The position numbers and the translations under genes are program-made. Under the pieces are notes generated by a model that saw nothing but the letters and a program-made list of their open reading frames with translations, did not search any database and was not told the DNA's origin. Positions 36,795 to 48,943 of a stretch of 64,000 nucleotides of DNA are shown here, in pieces (positions within the stretch are counted from its first letter, which is position 1; every line of letters begins with the position of its first letter). The stretch comes from Thiothrix lacustris DSM 21227 (lineage in GTDB: Bacteria; Pseudomonadota; Gammaproteobacteria; Thiotrichales; Thiotrichaceae), in NCBI RefSeq assembly GCF_000621325.1, contig NZ_JHYQ01000002.1, positions 186,001-250,000 of the forward strand. Reading direction: 5' to 3'.

Positions 36795-38059
36795 CCGACA
36801 CTGGCAGAACCTTTCTGCCCCAGCATTTCTGGTGTGACCAGCGTAATACCGTTGGGGGTTACGCGGAAACGCTTGGCATCCAGTTCACGGTCTTCACCAA
36901 TGATAGTACCTTCAGGCAACTGGCAACCCCGGTCGATGACCGCGCGGCTGATGCGGCAATGACGCCCAATCTGGACTTCCGGCAATACTACGGTGTCTTT
37001 CACCGTGCTGTAAGAGTGTACTTTGACATTGGAAAACAGCAGGGAATTAATCACGGCAGCCCCGGAAATGACGCAACCGGCGGAAACGACCGAATCCAGC
37101 GCTTTACCTTCGCGGCCTTCATCCTGAAACACGAATTTGGCAGAGGGCAGTTGGCGATGGTAAGTGAGAATAGGCCAGGTTTCGTCATATAAATTCAGTT
37201 CAGGCTCGACCGACACCAATTCCATATTGGCTTCCCAGAACGCATCTATCGTACCCACATCCCGCCAATAGGGTTGTTTGCCGGTGGTTGGGTCGAGGAA
37301 TGGGTAAGCATACACCGCGTGTTCGGCAATGATGGAAGGGATAATATCCTTGCCGAAATCCCGGCTGGAATCTTTATTCGCCGCATCCTTATGTAGCTGC
37401 TCAAACAGGAAGTCGGTGTTGAAAATGTAATTGCCCATCGACGCCAGCGCGGTATCGTCTGAACCCGGCATCGGTTGTGGGTTATCTGGCTTTTCATCGA
37501 AAGCCACCACGCGATTTTTATCATCCACGGTCATCACCCCGAAGCCTTTGGCATCTTCGAGGGAAACACCCACGCAAGCCACGGTCATGTCCGCACCTTT
37601 TGCGACGTGGTACGCCAGCATTTCACCGTAGTCCATTTTGTAAACGTGATCGCCTGCCAGCACCAGCACGTATTTGGGGCGCAAGGTTTCCACGATGTCG
37701 AGGTTCTGGTAAATGGCGTCGGCTGTCCCGGCGTACCAGTTGCCAGTGGTACGTTGGGAGGCGGGTAACACTTCCACGAACTCACCCAGTTCGGTGCGGA
37801 AGTTTGACCAGCCATGCACCAGATGGCGGATCAAAGAATGCGCTTTGTATTGGGTCAATACCCCGATTTTGCGAATGCCAGAATTGACACAGTTGGAGAG
37901 GGGGAAGTCGATAATGCGGAACTTGCCACCGAAATACACCGCAGGTTTGGCGCGGCGATCGGTGAGTTCATACAAGCGTGAGCCGCGTCCGCCCGCCAGT
38001 ACTAAAGCTAAAGTCTCCCGCGTTAGCAGGCTGACAAAGCGGGGATTATTGGTTGTCAT
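36791..38059 (-). CDS. glgC: Glucose-1-phosphate adenylyltransferase
   Basis: Makes ADP-glucose for glycogen synthesis. It has 422 residues. '[20 protein letters not shown]' (nucleotide loop), '[20 protein letters not shown]', '[18 protein letters not shown]' and '[17 protein letters not shown]' are diagnostic. A C-terminal left-handed beta-helix is present. There is no glgA, glgB or glgP nearby; pgm is 8 kb away. It ends 4 bases into the convergent cupin-like gene. Confidence 0.96.
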   Translation of the reverse strand: MTTNNPRFVSLLTRETLALVLAGGRGSRLYELTDRRAKPAVYFGGKFRIIDFPLSNCVNSGIRKIGVLTQYKAHSLIRHLVHGWSNFRTELGEFVEVLPASQRTTGNWYAGTADAIYQNLDIVETLRPKYVLVLAGDHVYKMDYGEMLAYHVAKGADMTVACVGVSLEDAKGFGVMTVDDKNRVVAFDEKPDNPQPMPGSDDTALASMGNYIFNTDFLFEQLHKDAANKDSSRDFGKDIIPSIIAEHAVYAYPFLDPTTGKQPYWRDVGTIDAFWEANMELVSVEPELNLYDETWPILTYHRQLPSAKFVFQDEGREGKALDSVVSAGCVISGAAVINSLLFSNVKVHSYSTVKDTVVLPEVQIGRHCRISRAVIDRGCQLPEGTIIGEDRELDAKRFRVTPNGITLVTPEMLGQKGSASVG

Positions 38060-38149
38060 ATATTATGCGCTCCAGCGTCAGTGAGTGATACTGACCACTG
38101 TACGCTGCATTGCCTACACTTTCATTACGTCGGGTCAATAAATCTGGTC

Positions 38150-39151
38150 TTAAATCGCTGCCAGCTCGGTTAATGGCCAGCGTGGTCGTGCATTGATCAC
38201 CGCTGCCTCATTCGCCCCGGCTTGCAAGCGCAAGGCTCCGGCATAGGCAATCATTGCGCCATTGTCGGTGCAAAACGCCAGACGCGGGAAATACACTTGC
38301 GCTTTTAGCTCCGCCAGTCGTGCGCGTAAGCGTTGGTTTGCGCCGACGCCGCCTGCCACCACCAGCCGTTTGCGCCCGGCCTGTTCCAAAGCGCGGCGGC
38401 ATTTGATGAATAGCGTATCCACCACCGCTTCTTCAAATGCTCGTGCAATATCGGCTTTGTCTTGTTCCGTCTGATCGGACTTTTGCCAAGTGGTCAGTGA
38501 AAAGGTTTTCAGGCCGCTGAAGCTGAAGTCACAGCCGGGGCGATCCACCATCGGGCGCGGGAATTTGTAAATGCCGTCACGCCCTTGTTCTGCGAGTTTT
38601 GCCAGCAAGGGACCACCGGGGTAATCCAGCCCCATCAGCTTGGCGGTTTTGTCGAAAGCTTCGCCCGCTGCATCATCGACACTTTCACCGAGGATGTGGT
38701 ATTCACCAATGCGCGGCACATCCACCAGCATGGTGTGGCCGCCAGAAACCAGTAAGGCCACGAAGGGCAGTTCGGGCGGGTTTTCTTCCAGCATCGGCGC
38801 GAGCAAATGGCCTTCCATGTGGTGTACGCCAACAGCGGGGATATTCAAGCCCCAGGCCATTGAGCGTGCAATCGATGCGCCCGTCAGCAATGCGCCGATC
38901 AGCCCTGGCCCTGCGGTATAGGCAATGCCGTCAATATCGCTCATGTTCATACCTGCATCGGCCAACGCTTCGCGTAACAGGGGCAATACTCGGCGGATAT
39001 GGTCGCGGGAGGCGAGTTCTGGCACGACACCACCGTATTCGGCGTGCATCGCAATCTGGCTGAACAGGCGATGCGCCAGCAGCCCTTTGTCAGTGTCATA
39101 AAGGGCGACGCCAGTTTCGTCACAAGAGGTTTCAATTCCAAGCACGCGCAT
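38150..39151 (-). CDS. tsaD: tRNA N6-threonylcarbamoyladenosine transferase TsaD
   Basis: The ASKHA-fold enzyme that transfers threonylcarbamoyl to A37 of ANN-decoding tRNAs, working with TsaB and TsaE. It has 333 residues. '[19 protein letters not shown]' is the family start, the metal ligands are H111 and H115 in '[11 protein letters not shown]', and '[11 protein letters not shown]' and '[13 protein letters not shown]' are the nucleotide motifs. Monocistronic here; the common rpsU neighbour is not adjacent. Confidence 0.97.
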   Translation of the reverse strand: MRVLGIETSCDETGVALYDTDKGLLAHRLFSQIAMHAEYGGVVPELASRDHIRRVLPLLREALADAGMNMSDIDGIAYTAGPGLIGALLTGASIARSMAWGLNIPAVGVHHMEGHLLAPMLEENPPELPFVALLVSGGHTMLVDVPRIGEYHILGESVDDAAGEAFDKTAKLMGLDYPGGPLLAKLAEQGRDGIYKFPRPMVDRPGCDFSFSGLKTFSLTTWQKSDQTEQDKADIARAFEEAVVDTLFIKCRRALEQAGRKRLVVAGGVGANQRLRARLAELKAQVYFPRLAFCTDNGAMIAYAGALRLQAGANEAAVINARPRWPLTELAAI

Positions 39152-39231
39152 AAGGGTCTTCAGGGGTTAATGAGGATGAACGGCAGTATATATGCTAAAG
39201 TCGCGCCATGACAAAACAAGGTACTGGAAAC

Positions 39232-39975
39232 ATGCGATTATTCTGGACGCCGTTACTGGCTATCTTGCTGCTCGCGCAGACGCCCACTGTTTGGGCAAAA
39301 GATCGGCTGATTATTCTTGCCGGACAATCCAATATGATGGGGCGCGGCAAGGTCAGCGAGTTACCCGCGACTTACAAAACCACCCCCGCCAATGTGAAAT
39401 ATTTCTATCAGGGGCGCGAACACCCGCTGGCAAAATTTGCGTGGTTTGGCCCCGAAGTCAGCTTTGCCCACGATGTGGCACGGGCTTTCCCCAAAGATAC
39501 TATTATTCTGGTCAAGCAGGCGGCTTCTGGCAGTCTGATCCAGCAATGGCAACCAGGGCAGGCGTTGTACAAAGGCTTGTTGCGTCAGGTCGGTTTTGCG
39601 GAAAAGGCCGAAGGGGAAGGGCAGGTCGACGCTATCTTGTGGATGCAGGGTGAAAGCGATGCGCAAAGCAATATCAGTGTTGCCCAGCAATACGGCAAGC
39701 GTTTTGACACCTTGGTGACGCATTTGCGTGAAGACTTGCAAGCGCCCGACAGCTTGTTTCTGTACGGGCAGGTGAATCTGGAACACCCTGACTACGCCGC
39801 CGGGATCAAATCCGTGCGTCAACAGCAGCAAGCCGCGCAACGTGAATTGCCGCGTGCGTTGATGGTGTCTACCGATGGCTTGGGCAAACAGGCTGATGGC
39901 ATCCATTACAACGCTGCCGGGCAGATGGAGTTGGGTAAGCGTTTTGCTAAGGCTTACATCGAACACATGAAGTAG
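39232..39975 (+). CDS. Secreted SGNH-type carbohydrate esterase (CE6/SASA family)
   Basis: About 247 residues from the ATG at 39232, which gives a clean signal peptide ('MRLFWTPLLAILLLAQTPTV', then Ala); an ATG at 39208 is an alternative. 'LIILAGQSNMMGRGKVSE' carries the nucleophile Ser (GQSN), 'ILWMQGESDAQ' is block III and 'DGIHYNAAGQMELG' holds the Asp-x-x-His dyad. Relatives remove acetyl groups from sialic acid or xylan. It may deacetylate the cell's own acetylated exopolysaccharide (inference). It is divergent from tsaD. Confidence 0.87.
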   Translation: MRLFWTPLLAILLLAQTPTVWAKDRLIILAGQSNMMGRGKVSELPATYKTTPANVKYFYQGREHPLAKFAWFGPEVSFAHDVARAFPKDTIILVKQAASGSLIQQWQPGQALYKGLLRQVGFAEKAEGEGQVDAILWMQGESDAQSNISVAQQYGKRFDTLVTHLREDLQAPDSLFLYGQVNLEHPDYAAGIKSVRQQQQAAQRELPRALMVSTDGLGKQADGIHYNAAGQMELGKRFAKAYIEHMK

Positions 39976-40185
39976 TGGGTGGATGGGCAGTGGTGCTTGG
40001 TGTTGCAAGTATTTGGCGAGCAACATGGGTTGAATAAGTCGATGAGCAAAAAATTAATCTGATCTAGTCCAGCAATCCCGGACACCCACAATTCCTCAAA
40101 AATTGATGTTTCCGGGTTTGATGAGCTAGATCAATGTGAGCAATTGCTGGCGGTATTGTCTCCGCCAGCTTGAGCCAAGTAAATT

Positions 40186-41292
40186 CTACAGCTTCTTGGT
40201 GAAGGCGAACTTGGCGTAGGATTGTTCCGCTACGCTGAACCATTGTGCTTGGTTATTGCGGAACACTTTCCAGTCGTCGTAAATCTTCTTGAACTTGGGG
40301 TTGGCTTTGGATTCTTCTTCGTAAGTTTCCACGGTGGCTTTGAAGCAGGCTTCCATGATTTCGTCGCTGAACTGGCGCAGTTTCACATCGCCTTGTAACA
40401 GGTTAGCGAGGGCTTGTGGGTTGTTGGCGTCGTACTTGGCTTGCATGTCGTTGTGCGCTTGTTGGCAAGCGGCTTCCCACGCGGCTTTGTAAGGGTCGGG
40501 CAGTTTTTCCCACTGTTCCTTGTTGACGTAGAAGGACATTTGCGGGCCTGCTTCCCACCAGCCGGGGGTGTAGTAGTTTTTGACGATTTTGGCAAAACCC
40601 AGTTTTTCGTCGTCGTAAGGGCCTACCCATTCGGCAGCGTCAATCGTGCCTTTTTCCAGTGCGGGGTAAATATCGCCACCGGGCAATTGCTGTGGTACGA
40701 CACCCAACTTGCTGAGTACGCGCCCGGCAAAACCACCGACGCGGAATTTCAAGCCTTCCAGATCCTTGACGGTGTTGATTTCCTTGTTGAACCAGCCGCC
40801 CATTTGTGTGCCGGTATTGCCGCCCATGAAGTTGACAACGTTGTATTCAGCGAACAGTTCGCGCATCAGCTTCATGCCGTTACCGTGCAACATCCATGCT
40901 GTTTGCTGGCGCGAAGTCAGGCCGAAGGGCACGGCGCAATCAAACGCTAATGCGGGGTTTTTGCCGAAGTAATAGTAAGAAGCGGTGTGTCCGGCTTCGA
41001 CGGTGCCGTTCTGGATGGCATCGAGTACTTGCAGGCCGGGGACGATCTCACCTGCTGCAAATATTTTGACGGTGAATTTACCACCCGTGATTTTATCAAG
41101 CGTCGCTGCGAGTATGTCGGATGCACCGTAAATGGTGTCGAGCGATTTAGGGAAACTGGAGGTCAAGCGCCAAGTAACTGTGGGTAAGTCAGCCGATTTG
41201 GCGTCATCGGCGGCAAGCAGGGTGGCTGGAGCAGCAGCGCCAAGGGTTGCGGCGCTGATAGCTGCTTGTTTCAGGAATGAACGGCGTTCCAT
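40186..41292 (-). CDS. TRAP transporter substrate-binding protein (DctP family), Tat-exported
   Basis: The protein has 368 residues. The N-terminus 'MERRSFLKQAAISAATLGAA' is a twin-arginine signal (RRSFLK). The DctP domain follows: 'VTWRLTSSFPKSLDTIYGAS', 'AGEIVPGLQVLDAIQNGTVE', 'LKFRVGGFAGRVLSKLGVVP' (conserved Arg that binds a carboxylate) and 'GTIDAAEWVGPYDDEKLGF'. The last motif is that of the TakP/2-oxoacid-binding subgroup. The DctQ and DctM membrane subunits are not adjacent, so it is an orphan here. It is divergent from argG. Confidence 0.92.
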   Translation of the reverse strand: MERRSFLKQAAISAATLGAAAPATLLAADDAKSADLPTVTWRLTSSFPKSLDTIYGASDILAATLDKITGGKFTVKIFAAGEIVPGLQVLDAIQNGTVEAGHTASYYYFGKNPALAFDCAVPFGLTSRQQTAWMLHGNGMKLMRELFAEYNVVNFMGGNTGTQMGGWFNKEINTVKDLEGLKFRVGGFAGRVLSKLGVVPQQLPGGDIYPALEKGTIDAAEWVGPYDDEKLGFAKIVKNYYTPGWWEAGPQMSFYVNKEQWEKLPDPYKAAWEAACQQAHNDMQAKYDANNPQALANLLQGDVKLRQFSDEIMEACFKATVETYEEESKANPKFKKIYDDWKVFRNNQAQWFSVAEQSYAKFAFTKKL

Positions 41293-41339
41293 AGTATCTC
41301 CTTTCTCTCGTTAGTAGTGCAAGGCATGAGTGTAGCGCA

Positions 41340-41345
41340 TATAAT
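41340..41345 (+). promoter_or_regulatory. Candidate -10 element of argG
   Basis: A perfect TATAAT ends 33 bases before the argG ATG. The hexamer 17 bases upstream (GTGCAA) matches the -35 consensus at only three positions. Confidence 0.5.
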
Positions 41346-41378
41346 GCCCCGTTTCGATTATCATATGGGAACACAGAC

Positions 41379-42599
41379 ATGACGCAATCAGTCAAGAAAG
41401 TCGTGCTGGCCTACTCAGGCGGGCTGGATACTTCCATCATCGTCAAGTGGCTGCAAGAAGTTTACGGGTGCGAAATCGTCACCTTCACTGCTGACATCGG
41501 TCAGGGCGAAGAAGTCGAACCCGCTCGCGCCAAAGCTTTGGCCATGGGCATCAAGCCAGAAGAGATCTTCATTGAAGATTTGCGTGAAGAATTCGTGCGC
41601 GATTACGTGTTCCCGATGTTCCGCGCCAACACCATTTACGAAGGCGAATACCTGCTGGGTACATCCATTGCACGCCCGTTGATTGCCAAGCGTTTGATTG
41701 AAATCGCCAATGCAACCGGCGCTGATGCGATTTCCCACGGTGCGACCGGCAAAGGCAATGACCAAGTACGTTTCGAGCTGGGTGCGTATGCACTGAAACC
41801 GGGTGTGAAAGTGATTGCCCCGTGGCGCGAATGGGACATGAATTCCCGCGAAGCCCTGATGCAGTACGCCGAAAAGCACAATATTCCGGTCGACTTCAAG
41901 AAGGCAGGCAAGAAATCCCCGTATTCAATGGATGCCAACCTGCTGCACATTTCCTACGAAGGCGGCCCACTGGAAGACCCGTGGTTTGAAGCCGAAGAAG
42001 ACATGTGGCGTTGGAGTGTTTCCCCGGAAACTGCCCCAGACAAACCTACTTACGTCGAAATCACCTTCCGCAACGGTGACGCAGTAGCGCTGGACGGCGT
42101 AGAAATGTCACCCGCCACGATTCTGGAAACCCTGAATAAAGTGGGCGGCGCAAACGGTATCGGTCGTCTTGATCTGGTCGAAAACCGTTACGTCGGTATG
42201 AAATCACGCGGCTGCTACGAAACCCCCGGCGGCACGATCCTGTTGCCTGCGCACCGTGCGATTGAATCCCTGACGCTTGACCGCGAAGTGGCGCACCTGA
42301 AAGACAGTCTGATGCCCAAGTATGCCGAACTGGTCTACAACGGCTACTGGTGGAGTCCTGAGCGTGAAATGATGCAGAAAATGATCGATGCATCTCAGGC
42401 ATACGTCAACGGCGTGGTTCGCATGAAACTGTACAAAGGTGCTGTCACGGTAGCGGGGCGTAAATCGGACGACAGCCTATTTGACGCGGCTATTGCCACC
42501 TTTGACGACGACGGCGGTGCATATAACCAGAAAGATGCGGAAGGCTTCATTAAGCTGAATGCACTGCGCCTGCGCATTGCTGCGGTAAAAGGCCGTTAA
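41379..42599 (+). CDS. argG: Argininosuccinate synthase
   Basis: ATP-dependent condensation of citrulline and aspartate in arginine synthesis. It has 406 residues, the common short bacterial type. The P-loop-like '[20 protein letters not shown]' starts the chain, '[20 protein letters not shown]' binds citrulline and aspartate, and '[13 protein letters not shown]' is conserved. GGGAA lies 8 bases before the ATG. slyX follows after 4 bases, so argG-slyX-rsmJ is one unit. Confidence 0.97.
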   Translation: MTQSVKKVVLAYSGGLDTSIIVKWLQEVYGCEIVTFTADIGQGEEVEPARAKALAMGIKPEEIFIEDLREEFVRDYVFPMFRANTIYEGEYLLGTSIARPLIAKRLIEIANATGADAISHGATGKGNDQVRFELGAYALKPGVKVIAPWREWDMNSREALMQYAEKHNIPVDFKKAGKKSPYSMDANLLHISYEGGPLEDPWFEAEEDMWRWSVSPETAPDKPTYVEITFRNGDAVALDGVEMSPATILETLNKVGGANGIGRLDLVENRYVGMKSRGCYETPGGTILLPAHRAIESLTLDREVAHLKDSLMPKYAELVYNGYWWSPEREMMQKMIDASQAYVNGVVRMKLYKGAVTVAGRKSDDSLFDAAIATFDDDGGAYNQKDAEGFIKLNALRLRIAAVKGR

Positions 42600-42603
42600 T
42601 CTC

Positions 42604-42807
42604 GTGGATGCACGTTTGGAAAAACTGGAACTCCTGTTCATGGAACAGGAGCAAACCCTTGAAGCCTTGAGCCGCCAGATTTACCTGCAACAGCAGGACA
42701 TCACGCGGGCGTTACTGGAAATCGAGCGTCTTAACGAAAAGCTCAAGTCCATTACCCCGTCTGCGGTCGGCAGTCAGGCCGATGAAACCCCACCGCCGCA
42801 TTATTGA
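42604..42807 (+). CDS. slyX: SlyX family protein
   Basis: A 67-residue protein from a GTG start. It is a short coiled coil, 'LEKLELLFMEQEQTLEALSR', then 'IERLNEKLKSI' and the family-typical Pro/His end 'ETPPPHY'. SlyX proteins are small cytoplasmic proteins of unknown role. The stop overlaps the rsmJ start (TGATG). Confidence 0.9.
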   Translation: MDARLEKLELLFMEQEQTLEALSRQIYLQQQDITRALLEIERLNEKLKSITPSAVGSQADETPPPHY

Positions 42808-43487
42808 TGCTTGAGCGTTACCAGTTAGTCCAAACGCCGCAACGGCTGGAACTACACGACACCCACGACCCTAAAGTGGGTGCCGTTTACGTCGATTTTG
42901 TCGAGGGCAAAGCTCAACATCGCCGCAAGTTTGGCGGTGGCAAGGGTCAAGATATTGCCAAAGCCATTGGTTTACACAAATTCAAACATCCCCATGTGAT
43001 TGATGCTACCGCCGGGTTAGGGCGGGAATCCTTCGTGCTTGCCACTTTGGGTTGCACCGTTACCTTGCTGGAGCGTTCCCCGATTGTTCACGCACTGCTG
43101 GCTGATGGTCTCAAACGCGCCCTTGCCAGTGATGACAGTGAGGCTGTTGATATTGCCAGTCGTATGACCTTGTATCTGGCAGATGCACACGTATGGCTGG
43201 GTGCAATGCCTGTAAACGATGTGCCTGATGTAGTTTACCTCGATCCTATGTTTCCAGAGCGGCAAAAGTCTGCGCTGGTGCAGAAAGAAATGCGTTTTTT
43301 TCACGAAGTGGTGGGCGCGGATGAGGATAGCGATGCCTTACTTGAACTGGCCTGTCAGCACGCCAAACGCAGGGTGGTAGTTAAGCGCCCGCGCCATGCT
43401 CCCGAGCTGGAAGGTTGCAAACCCGCTTTCGTGATTGCCGGGAAAGCGGTGCGTTATGATGTGTATTTAGGGAAAGCAGCTACGTAA
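42807..43487 (+). CDS. rsmJ: 16S rRNA (guanine-1516-N2)-methyltransferase
   Basis: The protein has 226 residues from the ATG at 42807, sharing one base with the slyX stop. RsmJ marks are 'GGGKGQDIAKAIGLHKFKHP', the SAM site 'VIDATAGLGRESFVLATLG', 'VTLLERSPIVHALLADGLKR', the catalytic 'VVYLDPMFPERQKSALVQKE' and 'VVKRPRHAPEL'. It modifies G1516 in helix 45 of 16S rRNA. Confidence 0.94.
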   Translation: MLERYQLVQTPQRLELHDTHDPKVGAVYVDFVEGKAQHRRKFGGGKGQDIAKAIGLHKFKHPHVIDATAGLGRESFVLATLGCTVTLLERSPIVHALLADGLKRALASDDSEAVDIASRMTLYLADAHVWLGAMPVNDVPDVVYLDPMFPERQKSALVQKEMRFFHEVVGADEDSDALLELACQHAKRRVVVKRPRHAPELEGCKPAFVIAGKAVRYDVYLGKAAT

Positions 43488-43588
43488 AAATACGGCCATT
43501 AATAATAAAATACCAAACCATGCCATAATTCTAAGAATGACCCGGTATAATTGACGTCTTTCATGTGTATTCATAAGGTTAACTAGTT

Positions 43589-43978
43589 GTGGAAAAAAAT
43601 CATTTTCTGCTAATCGGCAGCTTGTCTGGAATGCTCGCAGTCATTCTAGGGGCATTCGGTGCACATGGGCTGGAACAATTGGTGGATGCCAAGATGTTGC
43701 AACGTTTTCACACGGGTGTCGAGTACCAGTTTTATCATGCATTGGCTTTACTTGTAATAAGTGTTTTATATAAAAACATAAGAAATAAGTATATTGCGTT
43801 TGCTGGCTATGCATTTTTATTGGGTATGATTTTGTTCTCAGGAAGTCTTTATCTCTATGTTTTAACAGGTATTAAAGGAATTGCCATGATCACGCCTATC
43901 GGAGGTCTCAGCTTTGTTATAGGTTGGGGGTTATTGGCTTTTTCGGCAAAGAATTTTGCATATTCAGAGAAAATATAG
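43589..43978 (+). CDS. DUF423 family membrane protein (YgdD-like)
   Basis: A 129-residue protein with four membrane helices, from a GTG start with AAGG 10 bases upstream. 'MLAVILGAFGAHGLEQLVD' and 'FHTGVEYQFYHALALLVISV' are the conserved DUF423 motifs, followed by 'FSGSLYLYVLTG' and 'TPIGGLSFVIGW'. Function unknown. It is separated by 101 bases from rsmJ. Confidence 0.9.
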   Translation: MEKNHFLLIGSLSGMLAVILGAFGAHGLEQLVDAKMLQRFHTGVEYQFYHALALLVISVLYKNIRNKYIAFAGYAFLLGMILFSGSLYLYVLTGIKGIAMITPIGGLSFVIGWGLLAFSAKNFAYSEKI

Positions 43979-44117
43979 GATAAAGTTATTTCTTATTAGT
44001 ATCAATTGAGTTAAGCTTTTTTCATAGCGAATGCTGGTCTAGTTGGTGTCACAATAAAATACAGAAACAATCTCCAAACTAAGACTGGCTAATTTTAGTT
44101 AGGTTGTCCTTGGAATT

Positions 44118-44876
44118 ATGACCATGAGTTATACACCCTTTAAATTTTTTGGTAAAAATTCACGTGGACGGGATTTCGTCGTAGGCGACATTCATGGTTC
44201 TTTCAAAGCACTTGAGCAGCTTTTGCAGCGAATCAACTTCAACCCGGATTGTGACCGTGTGTTCTCAGTCGGTGATTTGATTGATCGTGGTGCTGAATCC
44301 CACCGTGTGATTGAGTTTTTGAACCATGATTGGTTCCATTCGATTATGGGTAACCACGAGCGGATGCTGCTGGACTCGGAGTTCAACGAACAGGTGCTGG
44401 AGAACTGGACTCGTTACAATGGTGGAGCGTGGTGGAAGCAAGTGCCTGAACATATTCGCCCGCGTATTCGCAATGTCTTGGCGAACCTGCCATTGGCCTT
44501 TGAGGTATCGACGGCGGTAGGGCATATCGGGATTGTCCATGCTGATATTCCTACAGGTATCGCTTGGCATCAGTTTATCCGTTTATTGGACTCTGACCCA
44601 GACATGGAAGAATATGCACTATGGTCACGCAATCGCTACAAGCATTTTAAAATGTTGGGGCGGACTGTTCCAGTAGAAGGCATTGATTTGGTGGTGTTTG
44701 GGCATACGCCGATGAGCAATCCGCTACACACGGCTAATTTCTATTACATCGACACCGGTGCTTCATTGCTGGATGATAAGGCGTTGGGTAAATTGACTCT
44801 GCTCCAAATTCATCCAGTTATGGAATTACATCAGTTTGATGTCAGAACTCAGAAACGTGAAATTATCCCAGCTTAG
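44118..44876 (+). CDS. PrpA/PrpB-like serine/threonine protein phosphatase (metallophosphoesterase)
   Basis: The protein has 252 residues. The five PPP-family motifs are present in order: 'VVGDIHGSFKALEQLL' (GDxHG), 'VGDLIDRGAES' (GDxxDRG), 'SIMGNHERML' (GNHE), 'GIVHADIP' (His) and 'VVFGHTPM' (GHTP). Together they bind a dinuclear metal centre. Relatives include lambda phosphatase and E. coli PrpA/PrpB, which dephosphorylate Ser/Thr/Tyr/His phosphoproteins. The target is not deducible. Confidence 0.9.
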   Translation: MTMSYTPFKFFGKNSRGRDFVVGDIHGSFKALEQLLQRINFNPDCDRVFSVGDLIDRGAESHRVIEFLNHDWFHSIMGNHERMLLDSEFNEQVLENWTRYNGGAWWKQVPEHIRPRIRNVLANLPLAFEVSTAVGHIGIVHADIPTGIAWHQFIRLLDSDPDMEEYALWSRNRYKHFKMLGRTVPVEGIDLVVFGHTPMSNPLHTANFYYIDTGASLLDDKALGKLTLLQIHPVMELHQFDVRTQKREIIPA

Positions 44877-44893
44877 GTTGTTAGTTAGACGAC

Positions 44894-44921
44894 GTAGGAG
44901 CGAACGTTTATTCGCTCCTAC
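44894..44921. repeat. REP-like inverted repeat
   Basis: An 11-base perfect stem GTAGGAGCGAA / TTCGCTCCTAC with a six-base loop lies between the convergent phosphatase and iscR genes. It has no T tract. The GTAGGAGCG core resembles REP elements seen in other gammaproteobacteria; it could also serve as a transcript end. Confidence 0.6.
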
Positions 44922-44927
44922 TCTGTG

Positions 44928-45440
44928 TTAACAAGCCGCACCTGCTACTACGGTTGTGCCACCAATGGTTGGGCGTGGTGGAAACATGGTAGCAATTCGG
45001 CTAGCTATAGTATCTTGACGGCGCGATACTTCGCGAATCTCAGGGCGATTGATGAAGCTTGCCAAGGTGAGATTATCTAAAAATCCGTACAAACGCCCGC
45101 TCAAATCTTCCCATAATTGATGTGTCAGGCATTTCTCGCCACCATGACAATCTTTATTGCCCAGGCAACGGGTAACATCAATATTCTCATCGACCGCATT
45201 AATGATTTCCGCAATGCTGATCTGGCTGGAAGGACGGCCTAAACGATAGCCGCCGCCGGGGCCACGCACGCCTTCTACTAAACCTTCCTTACGTAATTTT
45301 GCAAAAAGCTGTTCCAAGTAGGACAGGGAAATGCCTTGGCATTGTGAAATATCGGCTAGCGTAACTGGGCCTTGATGATCATGAATTGCCAGATCCATCA
45401 TGGCAGTGACCGCGTACCGACCTTTTGTTGACAGTTTCAT
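44928..45440 (-). CDS. iscR: Fe-S cluster assembly regulator IscR
   Basis: An Rrf2-family repressor/activator of 170 residues. The winged helix-turn-helix is '[20 protein letters not shown]' through '[12 protein letters not shown]', and the [2Fe-2S] ligands sit exactly at C92, C98, C104 and H107 as in E. coli. The apo and holo forms read iron-sulfur status. The iscSUA-hscBA-fdx genes are not next to it: upstream is a DUF1249 gene and downstream the phosphatase. AGGAG precedes the ATG. It probably represses itself through the box described upstream. Confidence 0.94.
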   Translation of the reverse strand: MKLSTKGRYAVTAMMDLAIHDHQGPVTLADISQCQGISLSYLEQLFAKLRKEGLVEGVRGPGGGYRLGRPSSQISIAEIINAVDENIDVTRCLGNKDCHGGEKCLTHQLWEDLSGRLYGFLDNLTLASFINRPEIREVSRRQDTIASRIATMFPPRPTIGGTTVVAGAAC

Positions 45441-45473
45441 GGGTATACTCCTTGGCAGTATGACTGCTTGTTA

Positions 45474-45497
45474 ATTCCCGACTGAATTACTTGGTAT
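45474..45497 (-). promoter_or_regulatory. Candidate IscR type 1 box
   Basis: Read on the minus strand, ATACCAAGTA-ATTC-AGTCGGGAAT resembles the type 1 IscR motif (ATASYYGACT-n-AGTCRRSTAT). The right half is good and the left half weaker. It overlaps the -10 and lies just downstream of it, suited to autorepression. Confidence 0.5.
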
Positions 45498-45524
45498 CTT
45501 AAGTAAACCTAGTGTTCTAGTCAA
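45496..45524 (-). promoter_or_regulatory. iscR promoter
   Basis: On the minus strand, -35 TTGACT (45519-45524), a 17-base spacer and -10 TAAGAT (45496-45501), about 56 bases before the iscR start codon. Confidence 0.75.
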
Positions 45525-45629
45525 GAATATTTGCACTTAAAAGTTATACGAAATGTTAACAATTCGAGAGTTTCTGTAAAGGTATGGTATGGCTTTTTGG
45601 GGTATATTGTATAGTTAATTTTGTTCTAA

Positions 45630-46088
45630 TTAAGAAATAGGGTTAAAAATGTGTCCCTGTCGTCGTAAATAGTTTGTCCACTTGTACAGGAATCGGTTCA
45701 TGCGCCAGCGACATAGCAGCATGGTGTCGAGTTCTTGACCCCGATGTTGTACAACTTCATCAGTAAGCCGACAGCGATGGCTAATAACTTCGGCTTGACG
45801 TGAATCGTGGTAAACCCGGATCAGCATGTCAGGGCGATTATCCTTGGCTCCACTGTATTCATGGAATAGGTACGTTAGCATCAAGGTAGTGGTGTGGCGT
45901 GAATGTTCGATGACATTGGCCGCTACGGGAATTCCATCGGCAACTCTCGATACCGAGGTTTCCGGTAATGTACGGATGTCGCCGCACAACAGACGCAACT
46001 GGATATAATTTATTTCGTACATTTCCATGAGTGCCGCGAAAGATTTAGGCAGTGGTGAGAAGCTGGTGGGTTGTTCTTTAACTAACAT
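45630..46088 (-). CDS. DUF1249 family protein (YqiB-like)
   Basis: A 152-residue soluble protein. 'FAALMEMYEINYIQLRLLCG', 'IEHSRHTTTLMLTYLF', 'MLIRVYHDSRQAEVISHRCR' and the end 'CRWRMNRFLYKWTNYLRRQG' match E. coli YqiB in layout. The function is unknown; in enterics it lies with cpdA/parE, which are absent here. It is divergent from pgm. Confidence 0.85.
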   Translation of the reverse strand: MLVKEQPTSFSPLPKSFAALMEMYEINYIQLRLLCGDIRTLPETSVSRVADGIPVAANVIEHSRHTTTLMLTYLFHEYSGAKDNRPDMLIRVYHDSRQAEVISHRCRLTDEVVQHRGQELDTMLLCRWRMNRFLYKWTNYLRRQGHIFNPIS

Positions 46089-46152
46089 AAATCCATAATG
46101 GGTTGGTAATGTGTGCGGCTGCCATGCTGTGCAGAAATAACCTTGATCCTAA

Positions 46153-48940
<2,788 letters not shown>

Positions 48941-48943
48941 GGC

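Noticed and set aside
40077-40116. CCCGGA/TCCGGG arms between the esterase and TRAP genes as a terminator.
   Set aside because: A 28-base loop, six-base arms and no T tract make it too weak to call.
44118-44876. Considered as a diadenosine tetraphosphatase (ApaH).
   Set aside because: The length and spacing of motifs fit the PrpA/PrpB/lambda phosphatase group better.
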